Below, in pieces: positions 36,574 to 49,932 of a DNA stretch of 64,000 nucleotides; within the stretch, counting starts at the first letter, position 1, and each line of letters opens with the position of its first letter. The notes under the pieces were generated by a model. It saw only the letters and a program-made list of their open reading frames with translations. It ran no database searches and had not been told where the DNA came from. The DNA comes from Rotaria macrura (lineage: Eukaryota; Rotifera; Eurotatoria; Philodinida; Philodinidae): positions 124,001 through 188,000 of the forward strand of contig OENT01000085.1 in assembly GCA_900239685.1 (NCBI GenBank), given 5' to 3'. The position numbers and the translations under genes are program-made.

Positions 36574-39500
36574 TTCGTATTCATATAGTTGAAGATTTTT
36601 TTGAAATTTTTCTTTTTCATGAAAAATAATTCATTGCTGTCTTATATGAAACTATCTTGCACAATTTGATTCATGATTGATGCAATTCTTTTTATCTTCT
36701 ATTGTTCTGGACCACAAACGTCATCAGATTTTAACATGGAAATACAATAAAAAATTGTAAAAAGAAAGAAAAACTTCAATTCAAATTTTCAATCGATAGA
36801 TAAATTTCAAAATTTACTTTTGACTTATTCATATCAAAATATAAAAAATGATTCAATGAATTAAACTATTGTCTGTATCCATTTTTTCTTGACCTAACAA
36901 CAAAAGATGTTTGTTTTTCTTGTTCACAACATATTATTCACAAAGAAAAATCATTTGTCAACAATGTAAATCGTAGATTCATATAGACAGTTACACTTGT
37001 GCTCATTCGTGTTCATTAGCAATTTGACAAAGAACTTAATCAGTTGTAGAAATCAAACATGTCCATGTATCTTGTCATCTACAAACTCTCTATCAAAGTT
37101 CTAGTTCAATTAATGTTCTTTATGCAAAGTTATTTTTACTTGTAGGAAAACAAAACGAAGCAAATATTGTCATAAAGACTATGTTTGACATTGATAACAT
37201 GTTAACATTCAATAAAGATAAAAGTTTAATCTCCAGAAGTGTTGTATTTTTAACCCATGTCTAATTTATTCAATAAAATTCATTGAATCTAAGTAATAGA
37301 AATTTCAGTTAACAATTGTTTCAATGTTGATACTCGAAGTTTGAAGAAATAGAAGAATATTTGTTTCTATAGCCTAAGCCGACAGATTTGCACCGATGGA
37401 ATTATAGATTAATTCAGGATTGAATGAGAACGAAGATATTTCTTGTGTTGAACTATATTCTTCTGGTGTCATAAGAAATTACTTGTTTTATTTTCTATCA
37501 TTCGACGATTGTTATGACTGTCAATAGTAATTAAAATAAGTTGAAAAGATTTCTTTGTTATATTTCTGGATAAAAAACAAAATATGACAATTCTTTGATT
37601 TCTTATCAGAGAAAAGGCAGCAGACTGATGATGATTACGTGACTTTAACGCTTTGTTACTTTTGTCATATTGTCATTTAAATGAGAAAGTAATAAAAATA
37701 ACAAATGATGTTGTCAGTTCTGAAGCCGGATAGAATAATGATTTATCCACGTTTGTCGTTTTCTTAAACGTATTTCAGATTATTTTCTGTTTAAACAAAA
37801 AAGAAAAACGTTCACAATACAAGGTCATCAAAAAAAAAGAAAAGAAAAGAAAAGTAGAAGAACGTATGTTACATCATTATTGAAATAAATTCTCCAGGGT
37901 CTCATTCATCTCATTTATGTATCGAAGTGTGCAATAGAGCATAAACGAAAGATTAATCAATGTGTGGCACCACAAGTTGATGCATACAAGTGGTCATTGT
38001 TTATGAAAATGAATTTTCTCTCTTGCTCAACAGAAGGGAACGAAACTCGTCATATAGTGAAAGAATACATTCTTTTTCTTTCTCATATTGATTAAAAATC
38101 ATTATGTTATGCCATGAGAATTGATGCAAACATCGTTTTTCATCTCGAGATTTGTTAGGGCAAGAGATGATTTGTTTTAATGAATAGACGAAATAAAAGA
38201 AGAATTTTTTTTTTGTTTTCTTTGTGGTGGTTTTCTATTCAACGATAGAAAATTTCAACAGCTGCTACGTATCATAGATATGTAAAACAAGTACGAGAGA
38301 GGTTAAAATAGATTAGCATCTTCAATTGACAGTTGACTGTTGAGTGAGTGTTTTTCGAAAATACAAACATCAGAGCAGCGTATAGAGATGAGTGTGAATT
38401 AATTGCCAGTGAAATGACTATTACTTTTATTACACTTTTTCTTTTCGATGACTTTGATTTTCCGATAGTTTTTTCTTTTTGTGAACACATCTGTTCAACA
38501 ACAAGGTGTGACGGATGACTTTTAGAATTAGTACCACCTCACTCATGCAATGTTTCGCGCATTCTGTTTTTTTTTTTTTTCTCCCTTTTTTCCTACTTCA
38601 GTATATGACCAATGACATTATTCTATGAACATTTCACTCTCTATATGCATAGTGCTATGCTCAATATTATGTGTGTTCATTTAACTCAATATTTCTATAT
38701 GTTTATAAGAACAACAGGCAAATCTTGCTTTATGTAAACAATAGTATGAGTTTATCCTCGATTAGGAATGACGAAGACGACTAACTCTTATTGAGGTAAT
38801 CATCAAATAGATGTGCGAAGAAAAGAGAGAATGATTAACTTGCTGATCTCTATCTTCATTGCTTTATTATTCTGTTTAAATAAGCTGCATAGATGTAAGT
38901 ATGTGCATCACGGCTCCTCCTCTTCCTCCTTCTTTTTCTTTTTCTTCTATTCTGCATGAAAAGAATTCCAAGACGAGCTTCGTCTAATCACATATATATA
39001 TTTATATAAAACACTGTTCAATTTTGATCTAGTCGATTAATGAATACTTATGAGTTTACAATCAGTTCGTTCTTTTTTTCAAATTCTTGAGAGTAAGAAC
39101 CTTCTGAACAATGACATACAAAAAAGAAACTTGCTTTACCTTTATCATTACCTATGATAAAATCCGTAAGTACTGTCCTCTACATGCATTTATCATCCTA
39201 TTAAATGGACACATACACACATATATATACAGAAGCCGTGAGTTTACTGTATAAGTTTTGCGCTACTTATCAAATGAAATTCATTTTTCATTTGATTTTT
39301 ATTATCCGTTCAGAATACGAATATTTCAATCATTAAATATCGTTAATATCTTTCGCTTTTTTCTCTTACATAGATAATTTTATAAATCAAGGTATCTGAT
39401 TAAATCGATGTAAAATGGACAAGGTTCGTGTCTTGTCTCTTTCCTTCTTCTCGTTTTTTTTTCTATATACGCGTATTTTGGAAGGACGTAATTTAAGATA

Positions 39501-39675
39501 TATGTACATAAATCTGCGCTATGAAAGTAATTTTATATTGAGCGAATAGGCATATACGCATATGATAGGATCTACGTACATATACAGATGATTATCAGAA
39601 GACGTCTTTCAGTTGCCATTTATTTATTCATTCATTCATTCATTCTTCCATATGTTGTCTTTTAGTTTGTTTAAC
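36574..39675. other. Intergenic region, divergent promoters
   Basis: About 3.1 kb between the nucleotidyltransferase start (-) and the Kirrel-like start (+). It contains poly-T near 38568-38582 and a pyrimidine tract near 38915-38948. No coding sequence with support. Confidence 0.55.
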
Positions 39676-42600
39676 ATGATTTTCACTTATCGACGAACAC
39701 TATCATTATTCATTATCATGTATATTATTTTTTCATTGACAATTAAAACTGTCGATGCATTTGAACACAGTAACGAGTTTCTTACATATGATATGATTTC
39801 TTTTTCTTCTTCTTTGAATACATTTTTTTAAATAGGTCGTCCTAGAATCAATCAAAAGATTGTTAATGGACCTCATGATATAAATGCATTGCCAGGTGAC
39901 ACAGTACAGTTTTCATGCATTGTTTCAAAACAATTCGATGCTACTGTCACATGGTGTTGGAATGATTTTTGTACATTAGGGAAAGCACAATTAGTTCGTC
40001 ATGAAACAACATCAGATGGTCTCATAAGTGTTTATCAATATGCAGCTTATCCAAGATTTCGATTATTTATTAATGAACGTCTTAGTATGTATAAAATAAA
40101 TTAGATTCTTTTCTTAGAAATCTATCTATTATGAGAGAAAAAACAAAGAAATTTCCAACTAGTGTCTTTCATACAATACTAATAGACTGTCGATTTTTTT
40201 TTTATCATCTAAGTGGAACTAGACATTTATTTTTAATTATAGTCGCTATTCTTCTTTTCTTTTTCTATCTAGTTGATAATAGTCGCACATATCATCTTTT
40301 CTTGTTGAACCATTGTTTCTATTGTTGTTTCTTATGAAGAGTAATTTTTTTAAAAGCAAGAATAGGAAATATCTATTCATCTAGAAAATAAAACAAAATG
40401 AGTACCTGTATGTAATCAATATTTGATTGACTTTGACAATGTAATTTTTTTAAAAGCGGCAAGTATATACGATGACGTAATATGTACTGATTATTTTATT
40501 GATGAATGACATGAATGATTTAATAAGTCTGTCTCTTTTTTTCTTTGGTGTTTAGATCATTATAATTTGTCGATTATTGATGTATCCGATAAAGATGAAG
40601 GAATATTTCAATGCCAGATACAAAGAACAATGCATGCACATGAAGCACGTTCGGAACGTGTCCGCTTGACGATTATTGGTATAAAACGAGACTTGATAGT
40701 ATCTTCATTTCTATTCACTATTCTCTTTGTCGATTATTAGCTTCACCAATGGATCGGCCAAATTTAATATTACCTAATATGCCATTAAAACAAGGGCAAT
40801 CAACAAATATAATTTGTCTATCATCGCCATCGAAGCCAGCATCAAAATTAGTTTTATATAGAGATGAACAACTTCTCACTACTGATTTGTCATCGACAAC
40901 TTACATCTATGCATTAGATACAACTACAAAGAAAAATTTAACTAAAGTTATTTATACAATAAATGATCCAGATAGTTATTGGAATAATGTCATAGTAAAA
41001 TGTAAACAAATTTATGAATATTCTAACTATTCTGAATTAGATGCGACGGCAAAAATACAAGTTCATTGTAAGTTACTTCATAAAAGATCAGTAAATTCTA
41101 CATAAAGTTCTACGTGCATAATCTAATGACAAATGATGTCTAGATTAAACGAGAGAAGAGAGATGATTATTAAAAAGAAAAGCATCTCACAAATGAAGTA
41201 TACAGTTACTTTTGAATGTGTAAAGTTTCATACTCCCCTTAAGGAAGATGAATGTATGGATCGTTGAGAAAAGTTTTGTCAAGGTTTGATGAAAGTTTCA
41301 CCTCGAATGTATGTATATTCCTTTCGCTTGAACTATTATGTTTTTTCGAGACCCTACTAAGAGATTTTCAAAGCTGACTTGTATAACAATGTCAATCACT
41401 ATTGACATACGACTAGATTATAAGTCTATTGTCTAGAATGTAGAAATAATGTTCAGAAAACTAGTTGCACCAAAACGTCTACACATATAATGAATTCAAC
41501 TGATTAGACGAGTTCTGAATGAAAAATTTGGAAATTTCTGAGCAAATAGTTTTCTAGCAGTGACATTTTCGAAAACCTGTATGTTGCGTAGAGTATAGAT
41601 GTAAATGAATTTTTATTTTCGAAGTCTTGTGTCACGAAAATATTTCATTCGACTTTGGTGAATGATCTGCTGAGATAGTAAATCTACTTGATTTCTCGGC
41701 ATACATACAAATTTGAAATCGTAACTCAAAAATATGAGATTTTCAAAACTTAAATGTATGTAACAGATAGATAAATCGTTCAGCCTAATCATGATTAAAA
41801 GCAGCAATATACTGAAGTGCCTATTAGAATACTAGATAGTATTCAATGATGAAACGTTTGCTCGCCATTGATTGTCATATTCGATAGTATTCACAAAATA
41901 TGACATTGAGACTTCTATGTATATCAGTAATCGAATGATGCTAGACAAACTATTAGCACCTGTTTATGTCAGAGTACGTGTCTTATGGACTGATGAATCA
42001 ATTTTTGCATACATCCTCAAGGTTGAACAAGCACGATCATAACCGAAAAATACGACGAAATACATGCGTCAGCGTTAAGATCGAAAATCTCCGTGTCGTA
42101 AATGGAGGAACATGGCTGTATTCGAAGAAAAGTACAATCGTGCACGATACTCGTATACGTTCTCCGTTTTCCTTCGTATTTTTGCGTGAACGATCCATTC
42201 TCATCTTATACGACGGTTTTATTATACGATCATAATACTGAGTCATGTATTGCAGTGAAATACGATCGAGAATGCCCGTTTTTCTCTATAGACAGAGTCC
42301 GTAAACCTAATCGTAGGCTTTTTTCTTTAAAATCAGTAAGTTCGATCATAGACGGCCAGAGATTTTTACCTCAATAGTTCTGTCTTCAAAAACGAAATCT
42401 ATTATTAGATATAGAGAAGATATCGACTAGATGAATACATGTTGAGAGACAGTATCTTACATGAGAAAATAGTCGAAGTGTAGAAGTAATCGTCTAGTTT
42501 CTTCGACTTAAGTTTTTTATCCAGTATAGATGGATACATATGCATCGAATATCTGAAACCAGTATTCGAAATATATTAAGAAAGAACATATTTCTTTAAG

Positions 42601-45600
42601 AAAAAAATGATTGCGATGAATGTAAAAATCACTGCTGTTTATCTTCGAGAAAAATTCAAAGTTCTCATTAGATCGACACTATTGAAAAAATGAGTTATAT
42701 TATTAATGATTTTTGATTGAAAGTATGGATTTTATCTATTAAGATAAACCAAAGGCTCGCATTGAATCTCAAAATCGTTATCCATTAACTGTTAATTCAA
42801 CGGCAACATTTCGTTGTATTGTTCATGGTAATCCGGAACCTCAATTTAGGTAGTCGTGTTGTGTTTTTGTCTACGGAAATTTAAATAATGTGCTATAAAC
42901 AATATATTTAGATGGTTCGCTAATTCAATGGATTTAGCATCATTAACAAGTTCAACAATTAATATTCCCCTATCGAAACATGCACATAATCATTCAATAG
43001 GCTGTACAGCTGTAAATTCAGTTGGCATGTCAAATGCTAGCATTCGACTATTAATACGATGTAAGTATTTTCATTTCATTGCGCTGTTTCTCCTTCCTTT
43101 TAATTTTTCTCAAGACTGGATGAGTGAAAGCGTTTTTTCAAGTCAAGCATCAATCTTAATAAAATAACAATACTAATACACATATAGTTGTAGTTCTTCT
43201 CGTGGAAAATTGTCGATGGTGAGAAGTATCAGGATATGAGAAAATTTTCTTGAATCGTAAAAAGCTTTCAAGTCGTGTACATGATTGAACAAACCTTTAG
43301 CTTACCTCATACGTCGATATACTATATTCAAATGTTGAATACCGCTCAGTTCCCTACCTCGCCTTTTCTTCTTGGCATGAAGCAATAAAGCCAAAGAAAT
43401 TTAGAACCAGTTCAAACTCATACATTAACGAACTAGATTAATGATTATTAGACCATGTCGTCCATTTCTGAGTCGGTTAAACATGGAAAAAATGAACTAC
43501 ACGATTTTCACATCAAATTTTGTTCATGTGATTAGGATTCCCGTTTATCACTAGAACATCGTATGAATTTTCACTCAGACGAACACAGTTTTCTTATAAC
43601 ATCAAGTTTCTAATAACGGTCGATTCTATGAATTCTTTACCAATCAATAAACACTTATTTAATATCGAGTCTATATGAGAAAATAAAGTCGCTGATGATC
43701 TTAATTTTCCCCATATTTAATGTCTTGTTCGATTATTGTCGAGTGAAATTTCAAAGAAAGATCTCAGAATCATCCGATGTTCCTTCAAATATTAAACACA
43801 AGTGTGATCTATTCGAGAGACTTTTCATATGCTCGAATGCTCTTCATAGCAGTCATTAAGTGTTAAGCAAGCATCCGATAGTCACGTCTATAGTAGTTGC
43901 AAAGGCAAGTGTCTTCTGAAAATTGTTTTAAAATATCTTTCTTAATATTCTATAGATTCGCCAACTTTTATTATTCGTCCACCGAAATTCGTTGTCTTGG
44001 ATTTGAACGCTAAATCATCTTTAAAACCAATAATACTTCGTTGCATAGTCGATTCCTATCCGCGTGCACAAATCACTTGGTATCGTTATGGAAAAATCAT
44101 TGCCGAAGGTTCATCATTCAATCTCGAAAACATAACGAGACGAGAACAACAAGGAATTTATTCATATCGCATCGAAACAGAAGGTTTTGAAACAATAAAA
44201 AATGATTTTATCATCTACATCAAAGGTATAAAAATCGTACCTTGTCTTTCTCTTTTTTCGAGTAAATGTTCTCAATTTTATTTAGGCAAACCGTTGATCT
44301 ATATTGAAGAAATTCTACAACTCAATCGATTGTTTGAATGTCAAGTTTATTCATCAAGTCCCATTCTTGTACGTTACTTTGAACATCTATTTCGTATTAA
44401 CTTTCTATTCATTTAGAGAATAAGCTGGAGATTAAATGATCAACTAATCGAATCGTCCAATCAAGTATCAATATCCACGACGTGTGTCGAATATAGTTGT
44501 ATATCAAAATTAACCTATGATTATCCTAGAATAATTCCATCGTCTAAATCTCTGAATCGTTTATCGTGTTTAGCAGAAAATGAATATGGTATTGAACAGA
44601 GTCGACTCTATCAAATGAATCCATCTGATGGTAAGGTGAAAAAAAAATGTTTCTTTTATCAAAACACATTTCTTCTTGTTTCACATGTTTAGATCCAACT
44701 ATGATTTTAATAACAATTATACTAAGTACATTCATTTTAATAATTATTTTCTCCATCGTTGCAATTTACTGTTGTTGTCGTGTAAGACTACTAAGAAAAA
44801 AGCACAAACGTTTGAACAATAAAAAACTTCCAATTGTTCATGATGAACATTATTCAATTAATGAACTAATTAAAGAAGTTGGATCCTTAAGAACATGTAA
44901 TAATTTCATTAGTAATCCAGACAAATTATCATTACAGATGGAATCAACAGGTAGATTTTTGAACTATTTTTTAAACTATATCAAATAGATAAGGAAGCGT
45001 TTACGAAAAACAAATAGTAATTATATGAACAATTCAGATAGAAATTTGCAACACATATATGATAGAGATTTAATGTTCAGTGTATGATGAAATAGCAGAA
45101 ATATTTCTTCAATAAAGTTGAGTTTCTATAAGTATACTTATGTGTTATGCACCGAACAAATCCATTTTTCGTTTGTCTTAATTGTTGCTAGAAATCGTTC
45201 GAGTCATGTCTGTTGATTGTTTTACGAATTATCATTTAGTTATTAATCTAAACTTTTCTTTTCTGTTTGCTACCAGACGAGTTCGTCCGTTCGTCTAATC
45301 AATAATCATTACAATAGAACCACATGAATATTGCAAAATCAAATGAGTCATAAGCATCCTAACGAAATTCTCATTCACTGTTTACGATTGTTGACATATT
45401 GCTTTCTTTTTGCGTTGAAATGTATGCCATTATTGAGCATTGAAAATAGCAGTAAGATTAATTTGTTGAGTTCCTACTTCTAACACCTTCATAAGATGGA
45501 TCTTATCGGAAATTTTAACAATCCACCTATAAAAGCAAATAAATATTCACGATACACTTTCGTTTAGTAAGGTTTGGTTCTCTGCTAAGATTGCGATAGG

Positions 45601-47678
45601 AATTCGAAGCAGAATATTCTTCAAGTTAATCACACAAATTTATTCAAAACTTGTTGTCAATTGATAAATCTTTGACATTCATAATTTGAAAATCGAAAAT
45701 CCTCTCAGAATATTCAAAAATGATTTCGCTTGACAAAAAACAGTCCTGACTCACCAGTGCCTCATTGATTTGAGAAGCCTACTGCTTATTATCTAAGTCA
45801 CTAGCTAGGAGTAAATCCAATGTTTGAAAGTAACTTGGAAATATTTGAGAGAAACTTCCTTCTCTTTTTTCGTAGTCATTGGAAGTAGTTTCTATTTTCA
45901 AAAACTGATTTATCAGCTCTCAATGTTCGCAAATACAATAACAAATTTTGTCTATGGTTTGTTTGTTAGTCTACAAATATCATTAGTTTCACTTGAAAAT
46001 AATTTCGTGTGACATACCTGCATGCAATTAGTTAACTTCTTTTGACCTTCAGGAACTAATCAACACATATTTTCTGACATCACAAGAAATCTGACAAGAA
46101 GTGAAAAATTTCAACTTCGATGGTTTTCTATCTGTCCGGCTATTCGAAGGACATCAATTGATATCAGTAAACACTTAACTTCTTCATCATAGAAAAATCT
46201 TTTGATCACTTGTGAATCATCTACTCTATTGATTTGTATGTAGAATATTGCAATGTGTTTATGGTTTCCATGAATGATCATTTTAAGAAAAAAAGAAAAA
46301 TGACATTTAAAAAAAAGTACCAACTCAATGGCATTCTAATTAATATTAATTTCATTGTGTAATCTATAGAGTAACGGACGTGTGCTTTTCTCCATTGCTG
46401 TATTCGTAGAATATCTACTAGTGTTCTGTAGCCCAGCAGAGTGCCTGATACCTTGCCTGACCTGAATCATGAGTTTGGGTATCGTTTCGCCAAATCAGGT
46501 CACGTACCATGTATGAAAAGCATTTTCCGATTGGGTATCCATTTGAGATCATACTCGAATCCGGCCCAATAGTAAATCAAATATCGACATTTTCAAAAAT
46601 TTTAACTTTTTCAAACTGCTATTGATATAAAAGTATACATTAGAAATCTGATTCGATCATAGATCATGATCGAACAATAGAATGAACTTGAGAATAGATC
46701 AAAACAATTGAAAGCGTTAATGATTTTACTAAAAGAATTCGTTTTTATTGAATATTAATTCACAGATACTGAAAAATCAGACTATTCAGTAATTGAATAT
46801 ATTGAGAGGAAAATGAGCTTTCAGAAAGGTGAGACTTTGTTTTCACATTGAAAAACCTATTGTCATCTATGTATAAATATCTATGGTGTTTGATGTCAAT
46901 AATACGCTTCATTTCAGCTTCATCATCAACAAGTAAACATATACTTGACGAAGCAAAAAAACAAACTTCAGAAACAAAAAGACATTGAATATTTTGTGAT
47001 TCGTTTGATTTATTCACCTTTGCGATAACATCTCTTTTTGTTGCTATTCATAGAAGAAACTAAACAGCATTGTTGTGTTGGTATAAAGAAAAAAAGTTTG
47101 AAATCTACGTATACCAAGAATGAAAACATCTTCTGCATTCTGGTTTGTTTCGCTTGAAAAAAATTGTACCCATGCAGTTCACTGTTAGGAATCGAGACTA
47201 TCATTTTATTAAGATAGTTTTTTTTTATCACATGTTTACATGTGCGTTGAGTCCTTGGACAGTGTCGAATGAGGAGATATGAACGTTATGTTGAAATAAA
47301 TTCATAAACTAACTTTCCAGCGTTCTATTGATTACAAACAGGAAAAACAATATTCTTAATTTATTTAGATCGCTTATTAACAACATCATTTAACAATAAT
47401 AATAATAATAATAATAATACAAAAACTGTATTAGATAACTTATCCAATCAGTCGTCAACCAATAGTTCAGGTTTTCATTCAAAATCGACAACAACAATAT
47501 TCAATAATGAATATTGCCCGAGATCACCTGATACATTTGATTTGACATTGCCAGGTAAAAATGAGACAACAAAAGTTTCAGAGAGAAAAACATGGCACCA
47601 AAATCAAAGTTCCTTTTTTTTTCTTTTATTTTAGGTATATACCCATTGTACACATGCCAATATCAAATGAATGTGTGA
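39676..47678 (+). CDS. Kirrel/SYG-1-like five-Ig cell-adhesion receptor
   Basis: Thirteen exons: 39676-39769, 39836-40084, 40556-40678, 40741-41067, 42744-42849, 42912-43060, 43956-44225, 44286-44368, 44417-44630, 44693-44950, 46766-46828, 47369-47554, 47635-47678. CDS 2166 nt, 721 aa. A signal peptide (about residues 1-28) is followed by five Ig domains: GDTVQFSC...GIFQCQ; TNIICLS...VIVKCKQ; ATFRCIVHGNPEP...SIGCTAVNSVG; IILRCIVDSYPRAQITWYR; and LFECQVYSS...LSCLAENEYG. One transmembrane helix (ILITIILSTFILIIIFSIVA, about 542-565) leads to a tail with CCC and a basic cluster, an acidic Tyr-containing exon (SDYSVIEYIE) and a poly-Asn run. Five Ig domains plus TM match Kirre/Roughest/SYG-1, which mediate cell recognition, synapse choice and myoblast fusion. 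Ig4 lacks its second Cys (GIYSYRIE). The protein ends CQYQMNV, not the usual T-x-V PDZ ligand. Nephrin is less likely because it has more domains. Confidence 0.85.
46918..46988 (+). other. Possible alternative last exon of the Kirrel-like gene
   Basis: An acceptor (CTTCATTTCAG) at 46907-46917 opens a phase-matched frame after the exon ending at 46828. It reads ASSSTSKHILDEAKKQTSET, then KRH and a stop at 46986-46988. Used as a last exon it would give a shorter tail without the poly-Asn segment or the QMNV end. A weak donor at 46936 could instead make it a short internal exon. The choice cannot be settled from sequence alone. Confidence 0.35.
47389..47419 (+). repeat. AAT trinucleotide run coding poly-Asn
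   Basis: A near-perfect AAT repeat in the penultimate exon of the Kirrel-like gene, read as consecutive asparagines in the cytoplasmic tail. Coding trinucleotide runs of this kind are prone to length change. Confidence 0.85.
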
Positions 47679-47730
47679 TGTAGTTCTTTTGTTCTCGTAC
47701 TTTCTTTTTTAAAATTAAATTTTTTATTTT

Positions 47731-49932
47731 TCAACTTAATTTTTTCTGTTTTGATATTGTTGATGGTTGAAAATGTTCATAGTTTTCAACAAACTCCATT
47801 ATGATTCTGTCGCGTACTATTTTAAATATTGGATATGAACTAAAAAAAATGATTAAATAACCGATGAGTATTTGCTCCCAATGTCTTCCACGTGTCACCC
47901 ATACAATATGAAATACAATGAGAATGATGCACAAAATAAGCTGTGTTGTTAAAAATGATTTCGAATCTCCAAATAATCGATACAGAATGGAATGGGATCG
48001 TGATTGAGGACTAGCGGCGTTACTTAAATGTTGTATAGCAATGTAGTATTGATTAATCGAAGGTAATTTAACAACACTGCCACGTGTATACGAATTACAT
48101 TCCGATGACCATTCATGAAGTGTGTCCGTTCGAATATTTGATTGTTGTTTCCATTGACCAAGATGTGTCGCTATACGATTAAGAGTTGTTTGAAGTTTAA
48201 CCGGAAATAGAAAGGCACTATGAGTTACAAATGTGCTCAATGTGAATATGACGATTAACATTTTTAAAGGTTGACAATCTATCGAGCGGACATGACTATC
48301 TAAACATAAATTCGAATGTCTATGGTTTACTTGAATGAAAGTTTCAAATTTAAGAAAAAGCCTAGAATCATTTAAAAAATTAGAGAAATTTTCATTCATT
48401 TTTTTTCAAGTTCAAATAAAATGGTACTTTTTCTCTTGGGTTGTTTGAAATCAGAAATCAAGCCATATTTGTCGATTTAAAAATACCAATGTACAATCTA
48501 AATGACTTAATCATGATATTTGGCTTTTATCTAAAATGAACTACGCAGTCTATATTGAGATTCCTGCAGCCTCATTGGCACAGGATCTTCTGAACGATCG
48601 ATCTTAATGAAATTCGTTGAAAAGAACTCAGTGTACAGTTTAATGATGATATCATTAAACTAATTCTAATAGTTTCAGACATTTAATCAAAGAACATTGC
48701 ACTGTAATAAATAAACATCTTCTTTAGTATATTGTTCAAAAATTTAATTTTTATGTATCTGTCCGAGATCTGAAAATATTTTTCTTTAATTTTCCTTTAC
48801 CTATCGTTTTGATTGGAATTAAATCATAGAGAATAAATGAAGCTAATGTTCGATAGAAATTCAACATTATTCTTCGGACAACATTTGGCCATAAGTCATC
48901 GGCTTCTTGTCTAGATTGTGCATAAAATGTTGAACATTCATGTGTATCAACTTTTTCTTCTGTTATCGATGACCATCGCGACCATGGAATGATGTTCGGC
49001 GGTGAATTAATAGTAGGATTTATTTTTCGAGGTGCCATAGATGTTGACGATCGATAAGAAAGTCGAGGCAATGAATTTGTTGCCATCGAAGATGTGGACG
49101 ATGATGATGTTGACGTACGACATTGTTTACGTACGACCGTTGATTGCTTTGAAATATTATAAGGACATTCTTGAAAGAGATTATGTTTATCAAGTAGTGT
49201 AATAATAATTAAATGAACAAATATGATGGAGAAGAATGTCGTACTAAATCGATGAGTAACGAATGTATGATACAAAAGCCAAGCTAGAAATGTCGAATAA
49301 ACCATGATAATCATTACAAGCAACAATTTGTTTAGACGATTTTTAAATTTTTGACTCCGTTGTATCAAATATGGTAGCTTCTTTCTTATAGTCCATACAA
49401 ATGAACATATTAATTCAATGGAACTGACACCAAGTAATGTGACATAGATATATTTGTCTATTAAATCAATATTAATAGATTTTCGTGTTATTGAATAATA
49501 TGTGTATGAAAGAGTAATAAAATGAGTTTGCTCATCTTTTGTTTGTTCAAGGGTTTTCGACGAAAGAATCGTTTCTTTATGTAAACTATGTGAATTAAGC
49601 CAAAAAACTGCATGATATAATAAAATATAGATTGCATTTAAATGAATTAAATTTTGTAACGTAAAATATAGACAATAAGCAAGATGACCATCAAGTGTTA
49701 TAGCTGGTATCTCCTGATGTAATCGACTAGTCACTTCGGTTTCAGTATCTGGTGCAATTTCTCCCATCATACTTGTCATTTTTTCCCGTAAAACTCGGTC
49801 ACGTATTGAATATATACTAACGCGACCGGTTGCTGACGTAGACGATGTATTCGTTGAAGGAGACATCGATGGTGACGGACCACTGATGCTACTTGTTGAT
49901 TTCGAATCACCCTGACTTCGACGATGATGCAT
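47731..49932 (-). CDS. TMEM39: TMEM39-family multi-pass ER membrane protein
   Basis: Two exons (minus), 49932-48801 and 48329-47731, with a 471-nt intron; 576 aa against about 488 in human TMEM39A. Exon 1 starts MHHRRSQGDSK, with a Ser/Thr-rich lead, then several hydrophobic helices (YCLYFTLQNLIHLNAIYILL, YVTLLGVSSIELICSFVW, KLLLVMIIMVYSTFLAWLL) and LWPNVVRRIMLNFYRTL. Exon 2 has the family C-terminus: LNRIATHLGQWKQ (human HKSAAHLGKWQK), LHEWS, two helices, and YPIFKIVRDRIIM (human YVLFKLLRDRIVL). The donor ATAG|GTAAAG is clear. The acceptor CATTCAAG at 48330 is the one that keeps frame; the first 20 residues after it are uncertain. TMEM39A acts in the ER, in COPII-dependent export of the phosphatase SAC1, and so in autophagy; worm TMEM-39 aids collagen secretion. 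A Ser/Thr-rich loop (RTSTSSSSTSSMATN) in the middle is an expansion. Confidence 0.85.

Noticed and set aside
46440..46500. TGACCTGA...TCAGGTCA inverted repeat resembling hormone-receptor half sites
   Set aside because: The spacing of about 27 nt is too long for a receptor dimer site, and it lies mid-intron without other support.
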